A program made the position numbers and the translations under genes. The notes beneath the pieces are model-generated. The model saw only the letters and a program-made list of their open reading frames with translations, did not search any database and had not been told where the DNA came from. From Saprospiraceae bacterium (GTDB taxonomy: Bacteria; Bacteroidota; Bacteroidia; Chitinophagales; Saprospiraceae), in NCBI GenBank assembly GCA_026129545.1, contig JAHCHX010000001.1, positions 1,549,501-1,613,500 on the forward strand: a DNA stretch of 64,000 nt, written 5' to 3'. Shown here in pieces: positions 1 through 8,603 of this stretch; the stretch's first letter is position 1; every line of letters begins with the position of its first letter.

Positions 1-1019
1 TCGTTGTCAGCCACGTTGATAATTTGCGTGGCCGTGCCAGAGGTCGCGTTGTTGGAGATGACAAACGTCTGCCATGTGATGACATTGGTGCCCTTTGGCA
101 AGCCCGTGATGGTCACGTTAGCAGCTGGCAACGGAACGACGATGAATGGACCGCCATTCACACTATAACGAAGGCCTACCGACGTGCCGTCGGCACAGCC
201 AGCAGGGTTGAAAGTCGGGATAGCAACCGTTGCCGAACCTACGCAAGTGCCCAATGTGGTACCTACGTTTTGAGTCGGACCAGCAATGGGGATACAAGCC
301 GCTGGCTGCACAAATTCAATGCACTGGCCGTTGGTCAAGAAGTTTGAGTTGAAGCCCACTTGCGTGAATGGGCGCGGAGCAGGCAATTCGCCCTCAAGAC
401 CCACAGTGGCACTCAGACCATTGTCGAAGCCTGACTGAGAACCACCAAACACTACGTCCAGATACTTGAATTGAATTCTGTTGCCATTTTCAAACAAGCG
501 AGTTTGGAAAGTAATGTGTTGGCCCGCAACAGCGGCAAAGTGGCCAATTTCAAACCATTCGATAGTGAAAATACGGTTGGGGGCTACGCCATCCACACGT
601 TGGTACACACCCGAAAGCGGCGCGGCCACCGCGCTGGCGATGAGGTCGTCCCAGAAAGGATACAGTGCCGCACCAGCAGTTGCTGTGGGAAGCGCGACGT
701 TGCCCAACCCGCGGTCGGTACCCGGCTGGAATACGATAAAGCCGTTGGTACTGACCCTGATTTGGGTGTAGTTGATGCCATAAAAGGCAAATGTGAATGG
801 CAATGCGACCGTAAACTGAACGTCGTCGCCCGTACCAATAAGAGTGGTGCCTGCCTGCCCTTGCGCTACCACATAAGGGTCGGCGCAAGCAGTAGCCACA
901 TAAGGCAATTGAGCATTGGCCACTTGACAAGCCAAAAACGGCAGGCCAAGCACCAAAAGCCACTTGGTGGCATATAGCGAAGCATTTGATGATATGCTTT
1001 GCGTAAATTTCTTAATCAT
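1..1019 (-). CDS. Large secreted protein, N-terminal part (cut by window edge)
   Basis: The frame is open from an ATG at 1019 to the left edge, so about 339 N-terminal residues are visible and the rest lies outside. It begins with a positively charged start followed by a hydrophobic signal peptide (WLLVLGLPFLA) with likely cleavage after ...VANA. A beta-sandwich-like stretch follows, with FTFYGINYTQIRVSTNGFI and PFWDDLIA, a pattern common in secreted Bacteroidota proteins. After it come Thr/Gly/Val-rich repeats that resemble Ig-like or SprB-type modules (about residues 230-339). No catalytic motif is visible. The protein is probably exported and may carry a T9SS signal at its unseen C-terminus. 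Several overlapping frames on both strands are shadows of this gene. The specific function is unknown. Confidence 0.8.
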   Translation of the reverse strand, partial: MIKKFTQSISSNASLYATKWLLVLGLPFLACQVANAQLPYVATACADPYVVAQGQAGTTLIGTGDDVQFTVALPFTFAFYGINYTQIRVSTNGFIVFQPGTDRGLGNVALPTATAGAALYPFWDDLIASAVAAPLSGVYQRVDGVAPNRIFTIEWFEIGHFAAVAGQHITFQTRLFENGNRIQFKYLDVVFGGSQSGFDNGLSATVGLEGELPAPRPFTQVGFNSNFLTNGQCIEFVQPAACIPIAGPTQNVGTTLGTCVGSATVAIPTFNPAGCADGTSVGLRYSVNGGPFIVVPLPAANVTITGLPKGTNVITWQTFVISNNATSGTATQIINVADN

Positions 1020-1073
1020 GAGAATTATTGTTTAATGATGAAAGATGATTGATTAGCGTTCAGAATGAGCGAC

Positions 1074-1499
1074 TTAGTCATTCTGTAGCAAAATAGTCAC
1101 TTCCTGATAATAGCCTTGCCACACCGCGACGGAAAGTGGGTTGGGGATTTCAACCTGACCCGATGCAGAGACACCATGGCTGCCTTGCGAAACAAACTTC
1201 AGGTAAGAATCATTGACAGCATTGTACACTGATTGGCCTTGCTCCAGATTGAAGACGATGATGCCATAGAATTTGCGCTTGTAAAGCAGTGGTTCGTTTG
1301 GCGGCCCGAGCAGCTGCTGGTCCATCGCCACAATCTGCTGATTGAGTGCAGCAACAGCCACGTTTTCAGGCTTCCAATTTTCGCCCGCGGGTTTGGGGAT
1401 TCCCTGTGCATGTGCGCTTTCAGCAAAAAAGAAAGCGGCCAATGCAAAGACTACCACGCACGCAAGCGATTTGCGTAAACTAGGAAAGAACTTTGTCAT
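1074..1499 (-). CDS. Small secreted protein of unknown function
   Basis: This 141-residue protein has a clear signal peptide: basic MTKFFPSLRK, a hydrophobic core VVVFALAAFFFA and cleavage near SAHA-QG. The mature part is about 108 residues and contains no cysteines. I do not recognise a family. It lies 54 bases upstream of the large secreted gene that starts at 1019 and has the same orientation, so the two are probably co-transcribed and may act together at the cell surface. No Shine-Dalgarno sequence is seen upstream, which is usual for this phylum. Confidence 0.75.
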   Translation of the reverse strand: MTKFFPSLRKSLACVVVFALAAFFFAESAHAQGIPKPAGENWKPENVAVAALNQQIVAMDQQLLGPPNEPLLYKRKFYGIIVFNLEQGQSVYNAVNDSYLKFVSQGSHGVSASGQVEIPNPLSVAVWQGYYQEVTILLQND

Positions 1500-2134
1500 G
1501 AGAAAAAAACTGTTTTAATGTTAAAAGTTTATTTCAGGCTTTGAAAAACAAAGACGATTATGCCCAAATAAGATGCAATAAGCAATCCCGGTATTCAGGG
1601 ACGACCTGTGCCAATTATCAACTAAGTGTCATTTGCTTGAGTCCGAACTAAACTAGTCGACACGTTTTATTCACAAAGCCTACTCACGGCGGCTTTTGAT
1701 ATACGGTCGGAACACACGGCTAAACACAGTGACAAATAAATAATACAGGAATACCCCCTAAGGGCACCTGCAAAATCGGGATGGGAAAAAAGAGGAGAGG
1801 AAAGAGAAAAGCCGGGAATGAAAAAGGGCGGGTTTTCATGCGCCTACGCGCCATATTCTCTCCATGAGATTTACGGATTAAAGGATTAAAAAGAATTATT
1901 CAATGGCAAAGGTATTGGTAGAAGCGGAAAAAATCATGCCAAAGGCGATTTTTTTTTCGACACGAAAAACTTTTCTATTTTCGCCATAAAACATTGACAA
2001 TGAATTTTTTAGAGAGAAAAATAGGCTTGTTCGGCCAATACTTCTCGCACAAAAGGGAAAAAATATTGTGAAAATGTGGTTGCCCGCACGTCCCTGAGAG
2101 ATGTCAATGCAATCGGGTAAGTCAATACATAACA
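1500..2134. other. Intergenic region, nothing supported
   Basis: This is AT-rich sequence between two minus-strand genes. An 80-codon minus-strand frame (1896-2138) is present, but it has a Phe/Ser-rich, non-protein-like composition and overlaps the stop of the next gene, so I do not call it. The promoter of the 1499 gene should lie in the part next to 1500. No convincing hairpin or repeat was found. Confidence 0.5.
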
Positions 2135-2620
2135 TCACGCAATTTCTCCCGTCGGCAAAATCTCCATCTCCAGCATCCGCGAAGTAGCAGGGTCGTAAGC
2201 GTCGCTGCCCTCCGATGAGGCACCTGCGGCAATGTTGATTTCCAACCCTTCACTAATGGTGGCGACAGCCCGAGACACTTTGCCAGCATCCACCCGGGTA
2301 TAAGCGATTACCTCGCGGTCAATCAACTGCCCCTTCATGTTGAAGGTGGCCAACACATACTCGTAATTCATCAGCTCAGCCTTCCACCATACCAGCGCGA
2401 CAAAATCTTTTGTGTCGTCAATGGCGAAGCAGGGCACATACTCGGTGAATTCATCGTCGGGCGTTGTAGCCTCCGTCGGGAGGATGAATTGGGCAATCAA
2501 CTCGTCGGATAGGGGCGAGTTTTCGGTGCTAAAAGCATGGTGGGTATCCTCGCCAAGCGTGACGGGCATGGCGATGGGGGGAAATTTGGCGACAAAATCG
2601 GGGAAGGTGAGTTTTTTCAT
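2135..2620 (-). CDS. Conserved hypothetical protein coupled to a GH3-family gene
   Basis: This is a soluble 161-residue acidic protein without signal peptide or membrane segment. I do not recognise a domain. Composition and codon use look like a real protein (TFPDFVAKFPPIAMPVTLGED near the start; several short beta-type stretches later). Its ATG overlaps the stop of the upstream GH3-family gene in an ATGA arrangement (2617-2620), so the two are translationally coupled and probably functionally linked. Inference: an accessory or regulatory partner of the GH3-family enzyme. Confidence 0.8.
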   Translation of the reverse strand: MKKLTFPDFVAKFPPIAMPVTLGEDTHHAFSTENSPLSDELIAQFILPTEATTPDDEFTEYVPCFAIDDTKDFVALVWWKAELMNYEYVLATFNMKGQLIDREVIAYTRVDAGKVSRAVATISEGLEINIAAGASSEGSDAYDPATSRMLEMEILPTGEIA

Positions 2621-4176
2621 GCCGTTTCAATTCGAGTGGCCACACCTTTATTATTTATGTGTGTCATAAAATTCGCCAGTTGCTCCCCCTTCATGACACG
2701 GGGGATTTTTGCTTGGCCATTGAACTTACCACGCTTGCCGAGCCATTCCAAAAATATCTCATTGGGCAGCAATTGCACGCGCACGTCTCTAAGTACATAA
2801 TCACGCTCGACAGCGTAGTCGTCGTTGAGGCGGCGAAGCTCCGCATCAACGACCTGAGCAAATGCTTCGGGGGAGACTGCCGGATTTTCCACAGAGACGT
2901 ACCACTGGTGCGCCCAATAGGAGCCTTCCCGTACACCCGCTACCGTAAACTCGCGCACACCCGCGTTCAGCATTTCATCGGCGCGGTGTACGGCAGCGTT
3001 CAAATTGTCAATGGATAGATGCTCGCCGCACACCGAAAGGAACTGCTTGGTGCGGCCCGTCAACCGAAACTCGCAACGCCGAAGGTTGGTGAATTGAATC
3101 GTGTCGCCCAACAAATAGCGCCACGCGCCCGCGCTGGTGGATATGAGCGTCGCGTAATGCGCTCCCTCGCTCACCTCCTCAAGGCTGAGGCTGGGCGGGA
3201 ACGCGGAACGCAGGTCGCCGTTCTCGTCAAAATTCTCGTCGTTGAAAGGCACAAACTCAAAATAGACCCCACAATCCGTCAGCATACGCATGGCGCGGGT
3301 GTCGGGCCGATTTTGATATGCAAAAAAACCTTCGGAAGCCATATAGCTATCCACATAGTGCATGGAACGGCCAAAAAGTTGTTCCAGCGTGGGGCGATAT
3401 GGCTCGAAGAAGACACCACCATGTACCAGCACCTCGTAATTGGGCCACAGTTCGTGAATGTTGCGAAGCTTGTATCGCTCCACTATTTTTTCCAAAATGA
3501 GTTGCAACCACATGGGGTTGCTCACCGAAAAGCCGATATCCCATGTGGGCGCTTCGGCCACGATGCGCTCGATGCGTTCGCTCCATTCGGGCAAATCCGT
3601 GATGTGGCGCCCCGGGCGATACGAGCGCTCCAGCCATATCGGGCGGTTCAGCCCGATGATGCCGCTCAAGTCGCCCGTCCAGTGCAGGCCTTCCCGCTTG
3701 GGCATGGTGCAAGAGCCGACCATAAGCATCTGTTTGGTGAACTGGCGGGAGGAAAGGCCAAATTTCGTGATGTCGAAAAAAAGCCGCCGCGAGCCACGCT
3801 TCATGTCGCGGAGCATATCCTCGGTGACGGGGATATACTTGGTGGACGACTGGCTTGTTCCGCTCGACAGGGCGTAGTAAGGAATCACGCCCGGCCAGCA
3901 GACATCGGGCTGGTCTTCCAGATGCGCCTTGTGCCACCAGCGGTCGTAGATGCCTTGATAATCAGTGGCGGGCACCTGCCGGACGAACGCCTTGGGAGGG
4001 TCGGGCGAGAGGAGTGCTTCGTGAAACCCGTGATAGCGCCCAAAGGCTGTGCGTTTGGCTTTTTGCAACAGCGTCAGCAGTTGATTGTACTGAAGGTCAT
4101 GGGGAGAAAGGCGCGGGCGTTCGGCCAAAGAGCCTAATTGCGCGCCTCTGCGTATCAGCGTTCCGAGCAAGGACAT
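2617..4176 (-). CDS. GH3 auxin-responsive promoter family protein
   Basis: The 519-residue product resembles the GH3 family, whose plant members are ATP-dependent acyl-acid amido synthetases of the adenylate-forming (ANL) superfamily. Visible features are SSGTSQSSTKYIPVT (the Ser/Thr-rich ATP-binding P-loop), YMASEGFFAYQ, and LGDTIQF followed by FRLTGRTKQFLSVCGEH, the hinge region. I chose ATG 4176 (MSLLGTLIRRGA). The frame extends upstream to 4353, but the added 59 residues are low-complexity and do not look like family sequence. The substrate of bacterial GH3 proteins is generally not known. The stop overlaps the next gene by four bases. Confidence 0.88.
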   Translation of the reverse strand: MSLLGTLIRRGAQLGSLAERPRLSPHDLQYNQLLTLLQKAKRTAFGRYHGFHEALLSPDPPKAFVRQVPATDYQGIYDRWWHKAHLEDQPDVCWPGVIPYYALSSGTSQSSTKYIPVTEDMLRDMKRGSRRLFFDITKFGLSSRQFTKQMLMVGSCTMPKREGLHWTGDLSGIIGLNRPIWLERSYRPGRHITDLPEWSERIERIVAEAPTWDIGFSVSNPMWLQLILEKIVERYKLRNIHELWPNYEVLVHGGVFFEPYRPTLEQLFGRSMHYVDSYMASEGFFAYQNRPDTRAMRMLTDCGVYFEFVPFNDENFDENGDLRSAFPPSLSLEEVSEGAHYATLISTSAGAWRYLLGDTIQFTNLRRCEFRLTGRTKQFLSVCGEHLSIDNLNAAVHRADEMLNAGVREFTVAGVREGSYWAHQWYVSVENPAVSPEAFAQVVDAELRRLNDDYAVERDYVLRDVRVQLLPNEIFLEWLGKRGKFNGQAKIPRVMKGEQLANFMTHINNKGVATRIETA

Positions 4177-4406
4177 AAGTATTTCAAAAAAACTATTGGC
4201 TTTAAAAAACGAGGGCAAAATTATCTTTTTGGACGCAGCGGGTAAAAATTTAGGATTTTGTTCACAAGGGCTTCGACCAACATCAAGGGAAATGGGTGCG
4301 TTTGATTTCGGCTTTGGGGCAAGAGCGGCAAAACGTAACGATAATTTAAACATCCGGTAACACAGGTAAACGTTCCTTTGTGCCGAAGTTAATTTTCGGT
4401 AAACCC

Positions 4407-4883
4407 ATGTTCCTTAGAGCATATCGGCACGACGACAAAAGACATCTGCAGCAACTCTTTTTCGACACGGTGCACACCATCAATGCCCGTGACTATGCCC
4501 CTGAACAGCTGACGGCGTGGGCTCCCGTCGAGCCAGACCGAGAGGCTTGGGCACAGCTCGACCGCCAGCTTTGTTTTGTGGTGGAATGTCAAAAAGAAAT
4601 TGTCGGGTTCATCAGTCTTACTGCCGAAGGGCTGATTGACTTCCTGTTTGTGCATAAAAATTTTCAGAACAAAGGCATCGCCTCTGCTTTGTTCAAACAA
4701 GTAGAGCGGGTCGCTCGCAAAAAGGGCATCGCCGTGCTTAGCGCCGAGGCGAGCATCACCGCAAGGGGATTTTTTGAAAAACAAGGTTTTCATGTGACTG
4801 GCGAGCAACGCAAGACTCTACGCGGCGTGGATTTTTTTAATTTTAAAATGGAAAAATCAATGGCGCAGGGGGCAAGGGGGTGA
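4407..4883 (+). CDS. GNAT family N-acetyltransferase
   Basis: This is a 158-residue single-domain acetyltransferase that moves an acetyl group from acetyl-CoA to an unknown amine. The GNAT core is visible: IVGFISLTAEGLIDFLFVHKNFQNKG (beta4 followed by motif A, with the QNKGIASAL pyrophosphate-binding turn) and GFFEKQGFHV near the C-terminus, which is the usual motif B. An in-frame GTG at 4380 would add nine residues, but ATG 4407 (MFLRAYRHDD) matches the usual beginning of the fold. It is divergent from the GH3-family gene and has no clear operon partner. Confidence 0.88.
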   Translation: MFLRAYRHDDKRHLQQLFFDTVHTINARDYAPEQLTAWAPVEPDREAWAQLDRQLCFVVECQKEIVGFISLTAEGLIDFLFVHKNFQNKGIASALFKQVERVARKKGIAVLSAEASITARGFFEKQGFHVTGEQRKTLRGVDFFNFKMEKSMAQGARG

Positions 4884-5238
4884 CGCGGCAAAGGATTCGC
4901 AGCCCCAAGTATTGGAGCCGCCCAAAATGTCGTTCGCAGGCCGAGGTGTCGCGTTCGTTGATATTCCAGAAAAAAAACAATCACCAACTGCAACCTTGCC
5001 CCCGCCTTGCAAGTCTATTGAGCAACTTTTTGAAAACAACTCCAAAGCACCTTGCATTCTTACCAAATCATCTTTCCGTTAGTGTTTTTCAATAGCGAGT
5101 TCTGTCAGAATATGCTGGCTCACTGCGCGTTTTTGCCAGTTCGTCGCATATAGGGCAGTGTTCACGTCATTGCGTTGGCGTTTCGCGGGCAATGGAGGAT
5201 AGTTTTGTGGCATCACTTGATAAAAAGCATTCGAAGCC
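4884..5238. other. Intergenic region with a doubtful small minus-strand frame
   Basis: No supported gene lies here. A minus-strand frame from ATG 5240 to 5079 would encode about 53 residues beginning MASNAFYQVMPQNYPP. The composition is protein-like, but nothing else supports it, and its start codon directly overlaps the start of the plus-strand small gene at 5239. At most one of the two is likely to be real. Confidence 0.35.
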
Positions 5239-5469
5239 ATGAAAAGCATCGCCATCTCCATCATTTTTTCGGTCGCCACGTTCTTTTTGGTGCTTGACTA
5301 TCTCGATAAAAATCAGTCAGTTATCATGCAGCAAACATTGCCAGCCGTTGAGATAAAAGCACCGAGCGCCGAGCCGGACACGACCGAGCAAAAGTTGCCC
5401 GAGGTCATCATCAGCGCCAAACGAAGCAAATTCACTTCTCGCGCAACGCGACACGCAACGACTTCATAA
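5239..5469 (+). CDS. Small membrane-anchored or secreted protein, doubtful
   Basis: This is a 76-residue frame with a hydrophobic N-terminus (IAISIIFSVATFFLVLDYL) that could be a signal anchor, followed by a short hydrophilic tail with two similar stretches (LPAVEIKAP and LPEVIISAK). The second resembles the start of TonB-dependent receptor plug regions, so it could be a fragment of a larger gene. The call rests only on the hydrophobic start and the following 100 bp repeat/terminator context. Its function is unknown. Confidence 0.4.
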   Translation: MKSIAISIIFSVATFFLVLDYLDKNQSVIMQQTLPAVEIKAPSAEPDTTEQKLPEVIISAKRSKFTSRATRHATTS

Positions 5470-5498
5470 AACACTATGAGCCTCGCCGTCAATTTTTC

Positions 5499-5573
5499 GC
5501 ATGGTTGAAGGCACAATCCGTTCAAAATCGAAAGCGACAATCATGCTCATCTGACAAATCTTGGCAAATCAAG
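5499..5573 (+). repeat. 75-bp dispersed repeat, copy 1
   Basis: The sequence aligns without gaps to 57807-57881, with 56 of 75 positions identical by hand count. Its 3' part (CTGACAAATCTTGGCAAATC) is also found, with variation, at 41581, 41731 and 52957, where two copies sit directly at promoters. Confidence 0.65.
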
Positions 5574-5624
5574 TTGTAAAACAAGTTTAGCATAACCATA
5601 GCAGAGCAATAACACGGAGGTTTT

Positions 5625-5660
5625 GCAGGCACCCGACGCAAGCTGGGTGCCTGCTTTTTT
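5625..5660 (+). terminator. Rho-independent terminator
   Basis: A perfect 10-bp stem GCAGGCACCC/GGGTGCCTGC (5625-5634 and 5645-5654) with a 10-base loop is followed by six T residues. It would end transcription from the small gene at 5239. Confidence 0.85.
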
Positions 5661-5693
5661 GTCGAATAGGCAAGCTTATTGCCCCAAAAACAA

Positions 5694-5727
5694 GGGGTTC
5701 AATTGGCCTGTCAACCAATTGAACCCC
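5694..5727 (-). terminator. Terminator hairpin of the DUF6249 gene
   Basis: A 13-bp perfect stem (GGGGTTCAATTGG and its complement) with an 8-base loop is present. On the minus strand it is followed by a T-rich tail, so it fits the end of the minus-strand gene that stops at 5785. Confidence 0.7.
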
Positions 5728-5784
5728 CTCAAACTTCCGAGCGCACCCCCTTAATCGCTTCTTCGTGTGCCGTTCACCGTGTAT

Positions 5785-6150
5785 TCATTGTCCCGGTTCC
5801 GTCGGCGGGTTGTTGCGCTCATAGAGATAAGCGCCCAACATGCCAAGACCGCCAAAAATGGCGATAAGCGCAAAGTAGAGGCCGGGGCCACTGATGCTGA
5901 GTGCTTTGGACAGCACAATCGCCAGAAGCAACCCAAGACCTGCCCCGATAAACAAAAGACTGTCTTTCAAGGTCTTGGAGGGATTCAGACGACGCTGCTC
6001 CTGCTCTTTGTTGGCTTTGGGGTCCATCCCCCGCTCTATCATCGCCATGTTTTCCTTGTTTTCAAGATAGCGCATACCCCAAATCATGAGAAACGTGCTG
6101 ACTGGCACGACGCCAAAGAGGAACATGATGGCCATTTTACCTTCTTCCAT
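5785..6150 (-). CDS. DUF6249-type small membrane protein
   Basis: The 121-residue protein has three hydrophobic segments: MFLFGVVPVSTFLMIWGM at the N-terminus, then LLFIGAGLGLLLAIVL and YFALIAIFGGLGMLGAYL near the C-terminus. Between the first two is the cytoplasmic stretch RYLENKENMAMIERGMDP, which I associate with the DUF6249 family of Bacteroidota. The biochemical role is unknown. ATG 6150 is used here; ATG 6135 (MAIMFLF) is an equally possible start that would leave 116 residues. Confidence 0.8.
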   Translation of the reverse strand: MEEGKMAIMFLFGVVPVSTFLMIWGMRYLENKENMAMIERGMDPKANKEQEQRRLNPSKTLKDSLLFIGAGLGLLLAIVLSKALSISGPGLYFALIAIFGGLGMLGAYLYERNNPPTEPGQ

Positions 6151-6276
6151 ATTCTGTATTTTTTTAGTTGTGAGGAAAGGTGGTTCTGAACGTTGTTGAT
6201 GCCGCCTCTGACAGCATGGATGGAAGGTAGGTTACAGGGGAGGACGAGAAAGTTTTAGGGTTTTGGGTTTGGGGGA

Positions 6277-6364
6277 CATTTCAAATTGTCGCTTATGTAC
6301 GCCGGAACCCTGTTCTGGCATATATCGAAACAACGTTCTGATTTACTTGCGACAATTTGAAATG
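6277..6364 (+). repeat. 88-bp palindromic element, copy 1
   Basis: The element is bounded by a perfect 16-bp inverted repeat CATTTCAAATTGTCGC (6277-6292) / GCGACAATTTGAAATG (6349-6364). A second copy of the same length lies at 10227-10314. The middle is strongly conserved between copies. No coding capacity is seen. Confidence 0.8.
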
Positions 6365-6431
6365 CCACCGTTTGAAGGTTTAAGGGTTTGGGATTGGCAG
6401 AAGTGCAAAAAAACCTCAAACCCTAAAGCCT

Positions 6432-7364
6432 TCAAACCGTGTGCGGCAAAAACACCTCTGCCATCATACATCGCGCTGAGCCACCGCCGTAGGTCTCAAT
6501 GGTCTCGATGGGGCTGTGGAGCAGTCTGGTATGCGCCTCCAAGGTTTTGATTTGCGAGGGCGAAAGCGAACGATATGCCTGCTCGGACATGACGAGAATC
6601 GTGTCGCCAGTGGTGTTGCGCACTTGAAGCATATTCCCAGCGAAGGCGTTCATTTGTTCGAGCGTGATGTCCACGATTTCTTTGTTTGTCGCGGCAAATT
6701 TTTCTTCCAGCGCACGGCGTTCCTGCGGGTCGCGCACCGAGTCGAGGCAAATCACCACAAAAGTTTCGCCCAGCGCCATCATCACGTTGGTATGGTAGAT
6801 GTCTTGCCCGTTGGCGTCCTGTGCGTGAAACACGACTTTCCGATACCCGATTTTCTGGCAAAGATTTTCGAGCAAGTCCGCGTCGGTACGCGGGCTGAGA
6901 CAGGCGTACGCGAGTCGGTTTGGGTGGTCGAAAATGATGCTGCCCGTGCCTTCGAGGAAGCGGTCATTGGCCTCCTCGTTTTCGAGATGAATGCGCTGGT
7001 TGGAGGAAAAACCGCGTTGCAGGATTTCCGCAATCACTTCCTCGCGCCGCTCGCGCCGTCGCGTGGGCGCAAACATGGGGTAGGTGACGACATAGCCTTC
7101 CTGATGGAAAGTGACCCAATTGTTCGGAAACACCGCATCGGGCTTGGCAGGCGAGGCCGAATCGTCGGCGACAATGACATCCACGCCCGCCGCACGCAAT
7201 TTGCTCACGAATTCATCAAACTCTCGAATGGCGTTTTGCCGCATGGCTTCGGCACTGAGCTTGCCGTCGCGGCTTTGAAAGGCATTGTTGGCGGCGGTTT
7301 CTTCGTTGAAGGCGAAATTGGCCGGGCGCACCATTAGAATGTGTGGAGTGGTTTGCTGACGCAT
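6432..7364 (-). CDS. CtlX-like guanidino-group hydrolase (amidinotransferase fold)
   Basis: The 310-residue protein matches the citrulline-utilisation hydrolase CtlX branch of the arginine deiminase/DDAH superfamily, a five-bladed propeller fold acting on guanidino or ureido groups through a Cys nucleophile. Visible residues are MVRPANFAFN at the N-terminus, FPNNWVTFH (substrate-binding loop), EGTGSIIFDH, DIYHTNVMMALGE (catalytic His) and GGGSARCMMAEVFLP at the C-terminus (catalytic Cys). I chose ATG 7364 (MRQQTTPHIL). The frame stays open to 8228, but that extension is antisense to the DUF3667 gene and is not protein-like. The true substrate (citrulline or a related compound) cannot be told from sequence. 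Confidence 0.88.
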   Translation of the reverse strand: MRQQTTPHILMVRPANFAFNEETAANNAFQSRDGKLSAEAMRQNAIREFDEFVSKLRAAGVDVIVADDSASPAKPDAVFPNNWVTFHQEGYVVTYPMFAPTRRRERREEVIAEILQRGFSSNQRIHLENEEANDRFLEGTGSIIFDHPNRLAYACLSPRTDADLLENLCQKIGYRKVVFHAQDANGQDIYHTNVMMALGETFVVICLDSVRDPQERRALEEKFAATNKEIVDITLEQMNAFAGNMLQVRNTTGDTILVMSEQAYRSLSPSQIKTLEAHTRLLHSPIETIETYGGGSARCMMAEVFLPHTV

Positions 7365-7484
7365 GGATAGTGGCTTATGTTCGGTTGTATGATTGGTTGG
7401 CAGGCATTTTGGGCGCTCAAAGGTAGGGTGAGTTTGTTTGCGGGTTAAAAATCGGGCGTAATTTGGCGCTGAAATAAATCCTGC

Positions 7485-8600
7485 ATGAAAAGGTATTGTC
7501 ACAATTGCTTCCACCCGCTGCCATACAAGGCCAAGTTCTGTGCCCACTGCGGGCAAAAGGACACTGATGGCAAGTACACCATGAGGGAGCTGTTGTCGCG
7601 GCTTGGGCGGACGATTTTCCATTTGGAAGGCAAATTTTTGCGCACCGCGTGGCAACTGTTTGTGCCGGGCATGGTCACGTCGGAATTTTTCAAAGGCAAA
7701 CAAGCCCGTTATCCGCATCCCTTCCGATTGTTTGCCGTGGCGATGTTTTTCTTTCTGCTCATGCTCAATTGGGCGCTGAAAGATGCCCAAGCCCGAAAGT
7801 CCAACAATCTCTTCAACACCAGTACCCTTGCCGTGAACGCACGAGGCGACACGGTGAGACTTGATAGCCGTTCTTTTTTCCAGCGAATAGAATACCGCGC
7901 CATCTTGGAGGATTTGAGACAAGACTATCGGCACTTGCCCGCCGATTGGCGCACCGCCGAAGCGGAACAGTGCATGGATAGTCTGCTCAAATCTTACCAA
8001 AGCAAGTATCTGGCAAAACTTGGTGTTGGCCTTTCCGATACCCTGCCATTGGACGTTGACACAATCACCATAGGCTTGGTGAACCGTGAGATTCGCATCT
8101 CCGCCCTTGATGTGGGGCGCTACACACCCGATGAAATCATGCAGCGGTACCAAATAACAGGACGATTCGACCAGGTTGCCGTCAGGCAGGGCATCAAAAG
8201 TCTGCGCGACCCCAACACGTTGGCGCACTCCATCATCGGCAGTCTGACATGGACGCTACTATCGCTAGTGGCGGTCATGGCGGGCCTGTTGAGCCTGCTC
8301 TACTTGAGGCAAAAACGCTATTATGTGGAGCATTTTATCTTCTTGCTGCATTTTCACACGGGCGCGCTGTTGGTCATGTTGCTGGCCATCATAGCTATCT
8401 GGCAAGGCTTGCTCCCATACGCCTCCCTTGGAGTGTTCGTCGTGGGCACCGCGTTGGCCATGTATTTCGCCATGTGGCGTTTTTACGGTCAAGGTTGGCT
8501 AACGACGCTCGCCAAGTGGCTGACATACTGCGTTCTCTACACGGCAGGCTTCGTGGTACTTTTCATCTTAGGCTCCATCGTTGTGTTTTTCATTTTTTAA
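7485..8600 (+). CDS. DUF3667 membrane protein with N-terminal zinc ribbon
   Basis: This 371-residue protein starts with two CxxC pairs (CHNC and CAHC, residues 5-22), a zinc-ribbon. Next come YTMRELLSRLGRTIFHLEG and a helix-turn region typical of DUF3667. The first membrane segment is around residue 85 (LFAVAMFFFLLML), and about four more occupy the C-terminal third. Family function is not known. It is divergent from the CtlX-like gene, with about 120 bases between starts, and ends only three bases before the gatB start, so it probably shares a transcript with gatB. Confidence 0.85.
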   Translation: MKRYCHNCFHPLPYKAKFCAHCGQKDTDGKYTMRELLSRLGRTIFHLEGKFLRTAWQLFVPGMVTSEFFKGKQARYPHPFRLFAVAMFFFLLMLNWALKDAQARKSNNLFNTSTLAVNARGDTVRLDSRSFFQRIEYRAILEDLRQDYRHLPADWRTAEAEQCMDSLLKSYQSKYLAKLGVGLSDTLPLDVDTITIGLVNREIRISALDVGRYTPDEIMQRYQITGRFDQVAVRQGIKSLRDPNTLAHSIIGSLTWTLLSLVAVMAGLLSLLYLRQKRYYVEHFIFLLHFHTGALLVMLLAIIAIWQGLLPYASLGVFVVGTALAMYFAMWRFYGQGWLTTLAKWLTYCVLYTAGFVVLFILGSIVVFFIF

Positions 8601-8603
8601 AAA

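Larger units (their letters stand above)
5470..5784. other. Intergenic region holding a dispersed repeat and two terminators
   Basis: The stretch carries a 75-bp dispersed repeat (5499-5573), a strong plus-strand terminator (5625-5660) and a second hairpin (5694-5727) that serves the convergent minus-strand gene. No gene is seen. Confidence 0.7.

Noticed and set aside
1896..2138. 80-codon minus-strand frame
   Set aside because: Phe/Ser-rich, no family, overlaps the following gene's stop and lies in AT-rich intergenic DNA.
3019..4137. 372-codon plus-strand frame opposite the GH3-family gene
   Set aside because: Shadow of the minus-strand GH3-family gene, which has recognisable family motifs.
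7365..8228. 288-codon N-terminal extension of the CtlX-like gene
   Set aside because: It is antisense to the DUF3667 gene and not protein-like; the family starts at MRQQTTPHIL (7364).
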